DNA of 64,000 bases from CAYHPY01 sp964358485 (GCA_964358485.1 CAYHPY010000001.1:1-64000); one strand, 5' to 3'. Counted from the first letter of the stretch, positions 18,843 through 27,440 are shown. Notes: generated by a model not told the origin, from the letters alone. Numbers and translations are program-made.

Positions 18843-19388
18843 CTACTCGGCTTCGACGACCCAGGGGAGGCCGATCTCGTTTTCGAGATCATGCTCCGGC
18901 AGGGTGAAGGGGTGGGAGGGAGCGATCTGCTCGGGGATGGAGATTTCCTGGCCGGGGACCGCCACGGGCTCCGGGGTCTTGCCCCCTTTGTTGTCGAACA
19001 TCCGGTCCAGGGCCGCGAGCTCAATTCCCTTGGGGGATTGCAGGATGCGGCGGGCGGGGGGAAGGATGGACTTGGGCCGGGGGGACGGAAGCTCCCGGGG
19101 GGTGGTGACCGGGGCGTTGGGGGCCGGAATCCGCGCGACCCAGCCGGCCTCGCCGGCGGAAGGGGCGGCGGCCACGACCGGGGCCAAAACAATGGGGATG
19201 GAGGAGCGGTTGAAATTGGGGGCCGGAAGCTGGATGCGGGGATTTCCGATGGAGACGATGGGCAGGGGCACTCCGGGCAGGATCCGGGGGGTCAGGGGAA
19301 AGCGCTCGACCGCGGTGATGCGGACGACGCCCGCCGCGGAGGCGGTGGCCGGGATCGCGACGATCAGGGCCAGGAGCGTTTTCTTCAT
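18843..19388 (-). CDS. Secreted proline-rich hypothetical protein
   Basis: A 181-residue protein beginning MKKTLLALIVAIPATASAAG, a clear signal peptide. The mature part is rich in Pro, Ile and Arg with no catalytic motif, ending in an acidic stretch (EHDLENEIGLPW). The ATG at 19388 places the signal peptide at the very start; an ATG six bases upstream (19394) is possible. TATCCT abuts these starts, so the message may be leaderless. It lies downstream of dtd on the same strand and converges with the LplT-like gene across six bases. The alternating Pro-rich composition suggests an extended periplasmic protein. Function unknown. Confidence 0.55.
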   Translation of the reverse strand: MKKTLLALIVAIPATASAAGVVRITAVERFPLTPRILPGVPLPIVSIGNPRIQLPAPNFNRSSIPIVLAPVVAAAPSAGEAGWVARIPAPNAPVTTPRELPSPRPKSILPPARRILQSPKGIELAALDRMFDNKGGKTPEPVAVPGQEISIPEQIAPSHPFTLPEHDLENEIGLPWVVEAE

Positions 19389-19445
19389 GGCCATAGGATA
19401 GCGTTTGCGGGGAAAATGCCCTATGAGACTCGTCAACGGGCCTTA

Positions 19446-19472
19446 TTGATCCAGGCCGTTGATCTGGATCAA
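19446..19472. repeat. Perfect inverted repeat overlapping the dtd stop codon
   Basis: TTGATCCAG (19446-19454) and CTGGATCAA (19464-19472) are exact inverted copies with a nine-base spacer. The right arm covers the dtd stop codon (19469-19471). A TTTTT run follows on the plus strand, where no gene needs a terminator; on the minus strand no T-tract follows. It could be an RNA hairpin protecting the dtd message end or a protein-binding site. Confidence 0.5.
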
Positions 19473-19915
19473 CCTTTTTGGGTGTCCACCCAGAGGGTCA
19501 CGGGGCCGTCGTTGACCGACTCCACGGCCATGTGGGCCCCGAATTCCCCGGTCCGGACCGCGACCCCCGCCTCTTCCAAGAGTGCTGCGAAGCGCAGGTA
19601 GAGGGGCTGCGCCTCGGATGGGGCCGCCGCCGAAGTGAAATCCGGGCGCCGTCCCTGCCAGGGATCGCCGAACAGCGTGAATTGTGAGATCACCAGGGCC
19701 TGGCCTTTTTCGTCCAAAAGGGAGCGGTCGAATTTCCCCGCGGCATTGGAAAATATCCTGAGATTTAAAACCTTTTCCGAGAGCCGCCGGGCCGCCTCCT
19801 CGGTGTCTCCTTTGCCGACCCCCAGCAGGATCAGCAGGCCCGGCCCGATGGCTCGGCGCGTGCCGTCCGCAAGCAGAACCGAGGCCGAGGAAACGCGTTG
19901 GACCAGGGCTCTCAT
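19469..19915 (-). CDS. dtd: D-aminoacyl-tRNA deacylase
   Basis: A 148-residue protein of the exact usual Dtd length. It hydrolyses D-amino acids wrongly attached to tRNA and acts in the cytoplasm as a homodimer. Signature elements are MRALVQRVSSASV at the N-terminus, SQFTLFGD (normally SQFTLYGD) and NDGPVT (the NxGPxT motif that holds the chirality-checking cis-proline). The upstream neighbour on the same strand is a lipoprotein gene ending eight bases before the dtd start, so they may share a transcript. Confidence 0.96.
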   Translation of the reverse strand: MRALVQRVSSASVLLADGTRRAIGPGLLILLGVGKGDTEEAARRLSEKVLNLRIFSNAAGKFDRSLLDEKGQALVISQFTLFGDPWQGRRPDFTSAAAPSEAQPLYLRFAALLEEAGVAVRTGEFGAHMAVESVNDGPVTLWVDTQKG

Positions 19916-19923
19916 TTTTTACA

Positions 19924-20487
19924 TCATTCCGGGATTCTGAGGTTGTCGAGGAGCGCCCGGAAAACCGGCTCGGACCGGGGATGGCTGGAAACCGCGGCGG
20001 CGTGGACGACGGCCAGAAAGCCCGATTTCAGGGGAATGAGAACGGTGTCTTCCTTCTCCTCGGTCGTTTTCGTGGAATGGGGAACCGGGCGCTTGCGGAC
20101 GGCGCTAAATCGCAGGGTTTTGCGCCCATTCCAATCCGCCTCTTGGGGGGCTTGGCTGGCGCCGCCGGAGGCGGCCTGGGCGGCGGCGTAATCCCGGGGC
20201 GTCGCGTAATGGGAGCCGGGGCCGAATTGGTAAATCGAGATCGAGGCCGAAAATGGTTTCTCCCCGTCCGGAGGGCCGAAGAAGGAGACTTTTTGAGCCC
20301 CGCCCTGGGTTTCCAGCACCCGCCACGCCGCCGGAATCTCGCAGGAGAAAGCCCCGCCGGGTTCCTGGTAAACCGCGGTCTTGGGCCCGCCCTTGGCGGG
20401 CGCTTGGTCCGAGGGTTCTTTTCCCATGCAGCCTCCCAACGCCAGGATCGCGGCCAAGGCCGCCGTAGCGCCGTAGCGGGCGTTCAT
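19924..20487 (-). CDS. Lipoprotein of unknown function
   Basis: A 187-residue protein with an N-terminal signal ending in the lipobox LGGC (Cys20), so it should be lipidated and membrane-anchored. The mature domain (FSCEIPAAWRV near residue 48, then ISIYQFGPGS) resembles PsbP-like or other small beta-rich domains of about 130 residues; I do not recognise a specific family. Its ATG overlaps the stop of the secreted metallopeptidase gene (ATGA), so the two are co-translated and probably act together in the envelope. Confidence 0.7.
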   Translation of the reverse strand: MNARYGATAALAAILALGGCMGKEPSDQAPAKGGPKTAVYQEPGGAFSCEIPAAWRVLETQGGAQKVSFFGPPDGEKPFSASISIYQFGPGSHYATPRDYAAAQAASGGASQAPQEADWNGRKTLRFSAVRKRPVPHSTKTTEEKEDTVLIPLKSGFLAVVHAAAVSSHPRSEPVFRALLDNLRIPE

Positions 20488-22145
20488 TTGGACCCCCGCT
20501 TGCCGCCCGTCTTTTCGTAATAGGCGGCAAGCGCCGCTTCGGCTTCCTGCAAGGTTTTAAGCGGAATCTTGTTGGGTTTGGCTTTCTGCTCCGCGAGCCA
20601 AGCGGCCAGCTTGTCCGCGCTCCGGGCCAAGGCCCGCGCGTCCCCGGCGGCGCTTCGGGCTTGGAAGGCTTCCAGGAAACGCCCCTGCCGGTCGAGGGCC
20701 TCGCCCATTTTGGAAAAGCCCTCGCGGCGCATGACCGGGTACGCGGATTGGTGGAAAGATTCCATCGCCGCCATTTGGGCCGAGGCCTCCGTCCGGATTT
20801 CCCGGGAGCCCAGTTCGTAGCCGCGAAGTTTCAGCCAGCCCGAGACGCGGGCGTAGAGTCCCTCGCCCATCAGGCGCCGGGCCAGGCCGATCCGCGTGTC
20901 CTGGATCTCTTCGGCCTTTTTCAGGTTGCCGGCGAACTGCGGCCAGGAATCCATGTATTGCCGGGTGATGGCTTCCCGCCAGCGGTCGAAATCGCCCAGA
21001 AGTTCGAGGTAGCCGCCGAACCAGGGTTCCTCCATGGTCTTGTCCGGGTCCTTGAGGAGCTTGGCGTGGATGTATTTATTCTGCATGAGGAAGGCCTCAT
21101 GCTCGAACTCAAGAGCCATCACGCCGGGAGCGTTTCCCCGGACCTCTTCGACCATTAGGCCCCGGCGTTTGTCCTGCCACGCGTGAGTGAGCTCGTGAAA
21201 AAATTCCACGTCGTATTTTTGAAGCAGGGTTTCCCGGGCCTTCGGGTGATCCAGAAGATAGCGCGCCAGCTTGCCCGAGTCCTGAAGTTCCGCGCGCGTG
21301 GCCTCGCGCCGGTCCCTTGGTACCGACTCAAGCAGGCCTTCCAATACATATTCATGATTGGCCACGATGGAGCGATTTTCCGGATTGTAATGCGCCCCGG
21401 CCTGGGGGTCGATCTTCAAGACCAAAACCGGGGGTAGGACGATCTTCCCGGTTTTATCCCGGAAACCCTCCAGGACGGGGGCCGCCGCGGGGGTCCGGGC
21501 GTAGAATTCGGCCAGGTCGGCCGAGAGGGTTTCTCCCAGCCTGCGTTCCGTTTCGTTGAAGTAAACGGCCGGACGATTGGGCTCGTTCCAGCCCCCGGCC
21601 TGGACGGGAAGGGAAGCTTTGAGGCGGTCGGACAAAGTCGCCTGGCCGTCGAAGTAGCGGGTGGAGTCGGCATAGGCGCGCTCGGCCGAATCGCGGGCTC
21701 CGGCGAAATCGCGGTCGAGGTTTTCCAGGGCCTTGCGGAAATTGGCGGGCAGGGCGTCTCCTTCCGTGGATAAAAGCGCGTCCAATTCCCTCTTGTCGGC
21801 GGGAGACAATTGGCCGGCTCCCGACTTTTTGGAAAGAAGGTGATGGGCCCGTTCCAGGGCGTTGTGGCGCCGGCCCAGGAGAAGTTCTTCCAGGACCTCG
21901 GCCATTTTCCTTTCGGAAATCGGTTTTTTGGTTTCCGGAGAGAGCACCGCCCCGGTCGCTTCCTCGAAACGATACCCCATTCCAAGAATGGTGTCCCGGT
22001 CCCCGGCCTGAAGCGGCTTGCCCCTGAAATCATACTGCCGCTCGGCTTCGGCGGCCGCCGGGGCGGCCGCGGGGCCGGGGGCCGCCCGCAGGGGCAGGGG
22101 GGCCAAAGCCCAAAACAGGGCCAAAAGAGGGAGGGGGAGGCGCAT
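20484..22145 (-). CDS. Secreted zinc metallopeptidase with HELTH motif
   Basis: A 553-residue protein with a signal peptide (about residues 1-21). The zinc-binding HExxH motif is HELTH at His317-His321, in a VEFFHELTHAWQDKR context; glutamates at 346-350 in ALEFEHEAF could supply the third ligand, as in gluzincins. The rest is helical and Ala-rich, without other recognisable domains. I chose the second ATG (22145) because a good promoter places the transcript start between the two ATGs, at about 22147, which removes the first (22151) from the message. It is co-translated with a lipoprotein gene (ATGA overlap). Proteins with an HExxH in a helical secreted frame can be peptidases on surface proteins; the target is unknown. 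Confidence 0.7.
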   Translation of the reverse strand: MRLPLPLLALFWALAPLPLRAAPGPAAAPAAAEAERQYDFRGKPLQAGDRDTILGMGYRFEEATGAVLSPETKKPISERKMAEVLEELLLGRRHNALERAHHLLSKKSGAGQLSPADKRELDALLSTEGDALPANFRKALENLDRDFAGARDSAERAYADSTRYFDGQATLSDRLKASLPVQAGGWNEPNRPAVYFNETERRLGETLSADLAEFYARTPAAAPVLEGFRDKTGKIVLPPVLVLKIDPQAGAHYNPENRSIVANHEYVLEGLLESVPRDRREATRAELQDSGKLARYLLDHPKARETLLQKYDVEFFHELTHAWQDKRRGLMVEEVRGNAPGVMALEFEHEAFLMQNKYIHAKLLKDPDKTMEEPWFGGYLELLGDFDRWREAITRQYMDSWPQFAGNLKKAEEIQDTRIGLARRLMGEGLYARVSGWLKLRGYELGSREIRTEASAQMAAMESFHQSAYPVMRREGFSKMGEALDRQGRFLEAFQARSAAGDARALARSADKLAAWLAEQKAKPNKIPLKTLQEAEAALAAYYEKTGGKRGSK

Positions 22146-22153
22146 CCTCATTA

Positions 22154-22196
22154 AGGATAGGGGGACATCCCGGTTTTGTCAACGGCATTGATGCCG
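22154..22196 (-). promoter_or_regulatory. Strong sigma-70-type promoter with adjacent palindrome
   Basis: Reading the minus strand, TTGACA (22182-22177) and TATCCT (22159-22154) are separated by exactly 17 bases. Transcription should start near 22147, two bases before the ATG at 22145, giving a leaderless message. Immediately upstream of the -35 box lies the palindrome CGGCATTGATGCCG (22183-22196), a candidate operator. This is the best promoter in the window with TATCCT as -10. Confidence 0.65.
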
Positions 22197-22222
22197 GTCC
22201 GTCCCAGGCCGAGCGCTCGCGC

Positions 22223-24010
22223 CTAAAACCGGCCGCCCAGGGCGGCGGTGATCCGGGCGTCCTGGTCATCCATGCTGTAGTTGTAGATCAGGCCCAAGGG
22301 GATGGGGGCGCGCCAGAAGCGGTACCAGAAGCCCAGGCCGAAGCCGCGCTTGTTGCGGCGCTCGTCGCCGTCCAGGGCCAGGCCTCCCTCGGCGAAGGCC
22401 ACGCCCTCCCAGATGCCGCGTTGCGTGATGCGGAAGGGGTGGGAGTAATGAATGCCCGCGCCCGCCACGGAGTGGCCGCGGAATTCCCGGGCGTAGCCGC
22501 CGTCCAGGACCTCGGAGGTCGAGAGCAGTTGCGAGGGAGGAAGGCCCCAGCCCCTCCCCCCGGCGAAATTGAAGGTCAGCTTTTGGCGCCGTCCCCAGGA
22601 GACCACCGCGGCGGCCTTGGCGTGGACGGCTCGGTAGAAAAAGTCCGAGCCGGTCGAGGCGTTGGCGTGGACATAGCGAACCGAGCCCCGGCCCGAATAC
22701 CGGGGCGCCGTCAGGGGTTTTATTCTTTCCTCGAGGTCGGCCATGCCGAAACCAAGGATCGCTCCCAGGTCGGCTCCCCCCGCGGGGGCGGAGCGATATC
22801 CCCCGCCATAGCGAAGGGAAAGCTCGATCCGGCTTTGGCGTCCCGCGTCGGGCGGGGGCACGCCGCTCTGAGAAGAATAACGCACCTGGTAGTATTCCCA
22901 GTTGGCCGCGACGGCGAGGTTTCCGATCGCGGGAATTCCCAGGTCCAGGGAGCCCCGCTTCTCATATTTTCCGTAGCCGCCGCCGATGGGTCCGAATTTC
23001 GCCTTGGTTTCGGCCGCGCCACCGAGATCGTCGGAGGTCGTGAACCCTCCGTCGAGGAAATATTTTTCCGAGAAATCGCGCTTGTCGTAGGAAATCTCCC
23101 CCGACCAACCCTCCCAGGTTCCCCCGACGGCGGTCCGCGCCCCGTTGCGTCCGGCCATGCCCATCGCGAAAAAGGATTCCGCCTGCCGGAGCGCGTTTCG
23201 GCCCGCCACGAAGATCCCGCCGCTGCTGCCGCCGTTGCCCGAGGCGAAAAAAGGGAAAGGGATCAGGTACCAGCCGTCGCGAAGGAAAACGTCCACGTCG
23301 GCTTCCCCGGGTCCCGCGGGCGAAGAGGAGACGACGACTTTCTTGAACAACTGCATGCGGTACAAGGCCTCGCGGGCCCGCAGGAGTCCGTCCTCCGGCA
23401 GGGGGCCGCCTTCCCTGAAGGGAAGTTTTCGCCGCAGCAGCTCTTCCTCCGTCCGATTGCCGTGAAAGCGGATGGCGCGCACGCGGGCCGACAGGGCTCC
23501 CGGTTGCGGGAGGGCGGCGGGCCTGGAGAGGCCTTCTTCCAGCCGGCTGCGGGCCAAATCCGCCGCGAGCCCGATTTTTGTTTCCGGGCCGGGCTCGGAG
23601 CCTCCCGCTTCCTCGAAAGTGCGGATCGCCTGGGCGAACTTGGAGCGGCGCATCTGACATACCCCCAGGCCGTGGAGCAGGCGGGCCCGGAGCTCGCCCT
23701 TGAGGCCGAGGGAACCCGCCAGGGCCAAGCCTTTTTTGAAGGATTCCTCGGCGCGTTCGTATTCCCGTTGGGCGAGATTGGCGCGGCCCAGGGCTTCCTG
23801 CACGGCGGCTTGGGCCTCGCCGTCGGACCCGGCCAGGCGCTCGGCGGCCCGCAATTCCTGGAATGCGGCGCCCATCCGGTCCTCTCTTAGGAATAGATCG
23901 GCGTTTTGGAGATGGGTTTGAAGCGCGGGGACCGGGGCGGTTTCGAGGCGCTTGGGGAGGGCGCAAGCGGATCCCAGGAGCAGCGCCGCCGCCAAAGCCG
24001 GACCCCTCAA
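22223..24010 (-). CDS. Outer-membrane protein with TPR, POTRA and BamA/TamA-like barrel
   Basis: A 595-residue protein. After a signal sequence (RGPALAAALLLGSACA, possibly a weak lipobox) come TPR-like helical repeats (about residues 30-160), a POTRA-like domain (VRAIRFHGNRTEEEL, about 185-265), then a beta-barrel of alternating strands ending in GGRF, the terminal phenylalanine expected of barrels inserted by the BAM machine. The TTG start at 24010 overlaps the upstream stop (TTGA). Omp85-family proteins with a single POTRA insert or export proteins or act as patatin or TpsB-like secretion pores; the TPR part is unusual. This second Omp85-like protein is separate from BamA at 43359. Substrate unknown. 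Confidence 0.7.
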   Translation of the reverse strand: MRGPALAAALLLGSACALPKRLETAPVPALQTHLQNADLFLREDRMGAAFQELRAAERLAGSDGEAQAAVQEALGRANLAQREYERAEESFKKGLALAGSLGLKGELRARLLHGLGVCQMRRSKFAQAIRTFEEAGGSEPGPETKIGLAADLARSRLEEGLSRPAALPQPGALSARVRAIRFHGNRTEEELLRRKLPFREGGPLPEDGLLRAREALYRMQLFKKVVVSSSPAGPGEADVDVFLRDGWYLIPFPFFASGNGGSSGGIFVAGRNALRQAESFFAMGMAGRNGARTAVGGTWEGWSGEISYDKRDFSEKYFLDGGFTTSDDLGGAAETKAKFGPIGGGYGKYEKRGSLDLGIPAIGNLAVAANWEYYQVRYSSQSGVPPPDAGRQSRIELSLRYGGGYRSAPAGGADLGAILGFGMADLEERIKPLTAPRYSGRGSVRYVHANASTGSDFFYRAVHAKAAAVVSWGRRQKLTFNFAGGRGWGLPPSQLLSTSEVLDGGYAREFRGHSVAGAGIHYSHPFRITQRGIWEGVAFAEGGLALDGDERRNKRGFGLGFWYRFWRAPIPLGLIYNYSMDDQDARITAALGGRF

Positions 24011-24855
24011 CGGGTCAGCTCTTGGAACCGCGGATTATCCTTGAGGTTTTCGAAGTCCGGGTTCTTGCGGGCCTTGGCTTTCAGGGACTTGTCCCGGCGC
24101 AGGGCCTGGGCCAGTTCCTCCATGGATTCCTCCAGGGAGCCGCTCAGGCTGAGCATGGCGGCGTGGCGGTAGCGGGCCGGGGGAAACTCGGGGGCCAGCT
24201 CGGCGGCGGTCTTGGCCTCCATAAGGGCGGCCGGGGAATCGCCGCGCTCGAAAAGGAGGACGGAGTTGGCCGCGTGGGCTTGGGCGCGGACCTTTCGGAT
24301 GGAGGGATCCTTGATTCGCGTCAGGATGTATTGGAAATACGGCCGGGGCGACTCCTTGAAACGGTAGACGAGCAGGGCGCAGGTGGCCAGGGGAGAATAG
24401 TGGATTTCGGAGAGCTTGAAGGTGGGGGGCGGCCAACCCGTGGCGGCGGCCGCGGAAAGGGAGGCGGTGCTCAGGAGCACGTCCTCCAGGGGTTGGCGCT
24501 CCTCCAGGGACAGAAGCTTTTCGACGGTCCCGGGACGATTGTAGTCGTGCTTGGCGAGGTAGGCCCGGGCGTTTTTGGCGTCGGCCTCCTCGTATGTGTA
24601 GAGTCCGTCCCGGGTCATCAGCCAGTGAATCTCCGGTTGGCTTTCCCCGGGGGCCAGGGACAGGCTCCCGATCAAGGTGACGATCGGGTCGGGCATTTTG
24701 ACCGTCGCGGGGTCGGGATAGCCGAAATGGGCGACCCCGACCGAACAGCCCTGATTCCAACCGACGACTTCGAGCTTCTCCTGGAAAACATGCTGAGCGA
24801 CGCCCTCCGGGCGGAGGGTTAGGATCAGGAGAAACGCTTTGAGGCTAGTCCCGAT
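24007..24855 (-). CDS. Secreted TPR-type protein with no canonical start codon
   Basis: An open frame of about 282 codons. The C-terminal 110 residues form TPR-like repeats (AELAPEFPPARYRHA, then EESMEELAQALRRDK). The N-terminus LKAFLLILTLRPEGVAQ looks like a signal peptide, yet no ATG, GTG or TTG precedes it in frame before coding appears to stop. The ATC at 24855 would give MGTSLKAFLLIL and would overlap the upstream small gene by 11 bases; an ATG at 24696 would lose the signal peptide and a conserved-looking segment. A sequencing error is equally possible. The gene ends in a TTGA overlap with the TPR-POTRA-barrel gene, so the two TPR proteins are co-translated and may work together. Confidence 0.5.
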   Translation of the reverse strand: MGTSLKAFLLILTLRPEGVAQHVFQEKLEVVGWNQGCSVGVAHFGYPDPATVKMPDPIVTLIGSLSLAPGESQPEIHWLMTRDGLYTYEEADAKNARAYLAKHDYNRPGTVEKLLSLEERQPLEDVLLSTASLSAAAATGWPPPTFKLSEIHYSPLATCALLVYRFKESPRPYFQYILTRIKDPSIRKVRAQAHAANSVLLFERGDSPAALMEAKTAAELAPEFPPARYRHAAMLSLSGSLEESMEELAQALRRDKSLKAKARKNPDFENLKDNPRFQELTR

Positions 24856-25021
24856 TAAGGACGGCCAATTCCCGCGCCATGCGCTTGCGGCCGGCGCAGT
24901 CGCGGAGCTGGTACTCCCTTTGAAGTTCGGAGAGCCATTCCCGAAGGATGCAGGACGCGGCGTTTTCGAGCGGATCGGACGCGGCCTTGCGGGCCGCGCG
25001 GGGTTGGGTGATTGTTTGCAT
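24845..25021 (-). CDS. Small hypothetical protein, 58 residues
   Basis: A 58-codon frame from ATG 25021 to TAG 24845. The product is helical and charged, ending LRDCAGRKRMARELAVLNRD, with two cysteines. It sits between recG and the TPR-type gene on the same strand and ends inside the start region of the latter, which suggests translational coupling. There is no clear Shine-Dalgarno sequence. It might instead be the true N-terminal region of the next gene if a frameshift error exists, though it has no signal peptide. No family recognised. Confidence 0.4.
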   Translation of the reverse strand: MQTITQPRAARKAASDPLENAASCILREWLSELQREYQLRDCAGRKRMARELAVLNRD

Positions 25022-25094
25022 ACCACATACAAATAGCCCCCGCGGGCCGGGCGCGCCTGGGTCCTTGGGCCCAGGCCTAAATAGGTCTTAAGTC

Positions 25095-27224
25095 CTATGC
25101 CAGGTCGATCCAATTCCATTGTTTTTGGTAGAGCGTCAGAAGGCGCTCGCGGAGATTTAGGTGATCTGCGGCCAACAGGCGTTCGTCGGCCTTGAGCAGT
25201 TCCTCGGCGTCTTCCCGGGCTTGGGCCAACAACTGGGCATCGCGGGAGAGGTCGGCCACCTTGAGGGCCAGATCCCCGTGTTGGGCCGTGCCCAGAAACT
25301 CCCCGGGGCCGCGGAGCTTCAAGTCCTCCTCTCCGATCCGGAAGCCGTCGGAGGAGGCGACCAGGGTCTCCAAGCGGCGGCGGGCCTCCGGGGTCTGCGG
25401 CTGGGCCACCAGAAAGCATTTGGAGGCGGCGCTCCCCCGCCCGATCCGGCCCCGGAGTTGATGGAGGCTCGACATGCCGAAGCGGTCGGCGTTTTGGATG
25501 ACCATGACCGTGGCGTTGGGCACGTCGATGCCGACCTCGATGACCGGTGTCGCCACCAGGACGTCCCATCGGCCCTCGGAAAATTCGCGCATCACCTGCG
25601 CCTTCTTCTTTCCGGGCATCGCCCCATGGATGAGCGCCACTCGCAATTGCGAGAGCGGGCCGGATTTGAGGCGTTCGTACTCGGCTTTGGCCGATTGCAG
25701 GTCAAGGCGGCTGGATTCCTCGATGATGGGGTAGACGACGAAGGCTTGCCGCCCCGCGGCCACCTCGGCTTTCATGTGCTCCAAGGCTTCCGATTCCGGG
25801 GCGTGGAAGGTTTCCGCCGTCGTTTTCCCGGGGGGCATTTCATCGAGGATGGATGAGTCGAGGTCTCCGTAAAGCACCAGGGCCAAGGTCCGGGGGATGG
25901 GGGTGGCGGTCATGATGAGCAGGTCCAGGATCGAGCCCTTTTGCCGGAGGGTGGTGCGCTGGCGGACGCCGAAGCGGTGCTGTTCGTCGATCACGGCCAG
26001 GCGCAGGCGGGGGAAATGAACATCCTCCTCCAAAAGGGCGTGGGTGCCGACGAGGATGTCCACCTCCCCCTTGCGCAGGCGGGCCAGGACGCCGTCGCGC
26101 TCTTTTTTCGAGAGCCGGGAGGTCAGCATCTCCACGCGGACCGGGAGGTCCTTGAGGAATTTTTTCATGGTCCCGAAATGCTGGTCGGCCAGGATTTCGG
26201 TGGGGGCCATATAGGCTCCCTGGAAGCCGTTTTCCACCGCCAAAAGCAGGGCCGCGATCGCGACCACCGTTTTTCCCGAGCCGACGTCCCCCTGGAGCAG
26301 GCGGGTCATGGGGTGGGGCCGTTTCATGTCCTCGAAAATTTCGTTGATGACGCGCTTTTGAGCCCCGGTCAATTCAAACCCCAGATGGGCTCGAAAGGGG
26401 GTGAGTAGGTGCCGGCGGATTTCGTAGGTGAAATTCTTCCCGGTTCCGGAGGCTTGGCGGCGTTTTAGAATCCAGGCCAGCTCCAAAAGCAGGAGTTCCT
26501 CGTAAGCCAGCCGGCTTCGGGAGGCGGCCAGCTCCGCCGCCGAGCCGGGGAAGTGCGTGCCCCGCAGGGCCTGGGACAAAGCCAGAAGGCCCCTTTTTTT
26601 GACCAAGGAAAAAGGAAGGATTTCCCGGACCTGATCGGCCCCGGTTTCCAGGGCTTGGAAGGCCAGCTCCCGGAGCAGGCGGGGGGTGATGCCTTCGGTC
26701 GCCGGATACACGGGGACCAGCCGGCCCACGTGGAGGACCGCGCGCGGATCGTCGATCCGGTACTGCTCCTCGGCCCGGATTTCGCGGATTCCGAGCAGGC
26801 TCGGCTCGGCGCGGCCCACCACCCAGAGGTCGGCCCCCATGACCACTTCGGTCTTCAGGGAGCCGAAGACGTCGTAGCGGAAGCTCAGGTGCTTGAACCA
26901 AATGGCCGTGACCTTGTCCCCGCCGAGGGTCAGGAGTTCGGCGCGGAGCATCGCCAGCCGCGGGCTGGCCCGGATGATCCGGGCCTTGAGCACCCGGGCG
27001 CGCAGGACCACCAGGCCTCCGGTCGGACGGTCCAGGGGGGTTTCTTTTCGATCCTGCCAGTCCCGGGGCAGGTAATAAAGGAGGTCCTCCAGGGTCTCCA
27101 GGCCCAGGCGGGCGAGCTGGACGGCCCGCTTGGGGCCCACGCCCTTGAGGCTTTCGATGGGGGCGCGCAAACCGGGTCCTGAAGCTCCCGCGTTGGAAAC
27201 CTCGCCCGGTTTTGATATAATCAT
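25095..27224 (-). CDS. recG: ATP-dependent DNA helicase RecG
   Basis: A 709-residue protein, normal for RecG, which remodels stalled replication forks and Holliday junctions. The N-terminal wedge domain opens with SLKGVGPKRAVQLARLG. The helicase core shows Walker A in LLQGDVGSGKTVVA, the DEQHRFGVRQR motif II region, TATPIPRTLAL (motif III), and the GRIGRGS motif VI region. The ATG at 27224 is chosen because the helix-hairpin segment begins about 25 residues later; the in-frame extension further upstream runs through the rpmB promoter and gene and is non-coding. It diverges from rpmB. No Shine-Dalgarno sequence is visible; CTAAAT lies close before the ATG on the minus strand. Confidence 0.96.
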   Translation of the reverse strand: MIISKPGEVSNAGASGPGLRAPIESLKGVGPKRAVQLARLGLETLEDLLYYLPRDWQDRKETPLDRPTGGLVVLRARVLKARIIRASPRLAMLRAELLTLGGDKVTAIWFKHLSFRYDVFGSLKTEVVMGADLWVVGRAEPSLLGIREIRAEEQYRIDDPRAVLHVGRLVPVYPATEGITPRLLRELAFQALETGADQVREILPFSLVKKRGLLALSQALRGTHFPGSAAELAASRSRLAYEELLLLELAWILKRRQASGTGKNFTYEIRRHLLTPFRAHLGFELTGAQKRVINEIFEDMKRPHPMTRLLQGDVGSGKTVVAIAALLLAVENGFQGAYMAPTEILADQHFGTMKKFLKDLPVRVEMLTSRLSKKERDGVLARLRKGEVDILVGTHALLEEDVHFPRLRLAVIDEQHRFGVRQRTTLRQKGSILDLLIMTATPIPRTLALVLYGDLDSSILDEMPPGKTTAETFHAPESEALEHMKAEVAAGRQAFVVYPIIEESSRLDLQSAKAEYERLKSGPLSQLRVALIHGAMPGKKKAQVMREFSEGRWDVLVATPVIEVGIDVPNATVMVIQNADRFGMSSLHQLRGRIGRGSAASKCFLVAQPQTPEARRRLETLVASSDGFRIGEEDLKLRGPGEFLGTAQHGDLALKVADLSRDAQLLAQAREDAEELLKADERLLAADHLNLRERLLTLYQKQWNWIDLA
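27193..27221 (+). promoter_or_regulatory. Promoter of rpmB
   Basis: TTGGAA (27193-27198) and a perfect TATAAT (27216-27221) are 17 bases apart. An AGGGAGA ribosome-binding site follows before the ATG at 27246. This is a standard sigma-70 promoter lying in the recG/rpmB divergent region and extending over the first codons of recG. Confidence 0.7.
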
Positions 27225-27245
27225 GCCGGATTTAGGGAGAATTTC

Positions 27246-27440
27246 ATGGCTTTTCGATGCTCTGTTTGCGCCAAAGGACCCGTTTCTGGCTTCAGCTACA
27301 GCCATTCCAACCGTGCCACGAAGCGGATTTTCCGGCCCAATCTCCAGAAGCAGAAGGTCGCTTCGGGAGGCCGGACCCGGACGGCGTACGTCTGCACCGG
27401 CTGCATCCGCTCCGGTAAGGCCGTCCGTCCCGCTCGCTGA
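27246..27440 (+). CDS. rpmB: 50S ribosomal protein L28
   Basis: A 64-residue L28 of normal size. It binds 23S rRNA in the large subunit. The zinc-binding cysteine form is present: C5 and C8 (CSVCAKGP) with C50 and C53 (YVCTGC). The basic segment RATKRIFRPNLQ is typical of the family. It has a strong promoter and a GGGAGA Shine-Dalgarno sequence. The cysteine-containing form needs zinc; no cysteine-free paralogue is seen in this window. Confidence 0.95.
   Translation: MAFRCSVCAKGPVSGFSYSHSNRATKRIFRPNLQKQKVASGGRTRTAYVCTGCIRSGKAVRPAR

Noticed and set aside
25056..25075. Hairpin CCTGGG/CCCAGG downstream of recG as terminator
   Set aside because: Six-base stem, GC-rich flank and no T-tract on the minus strand.
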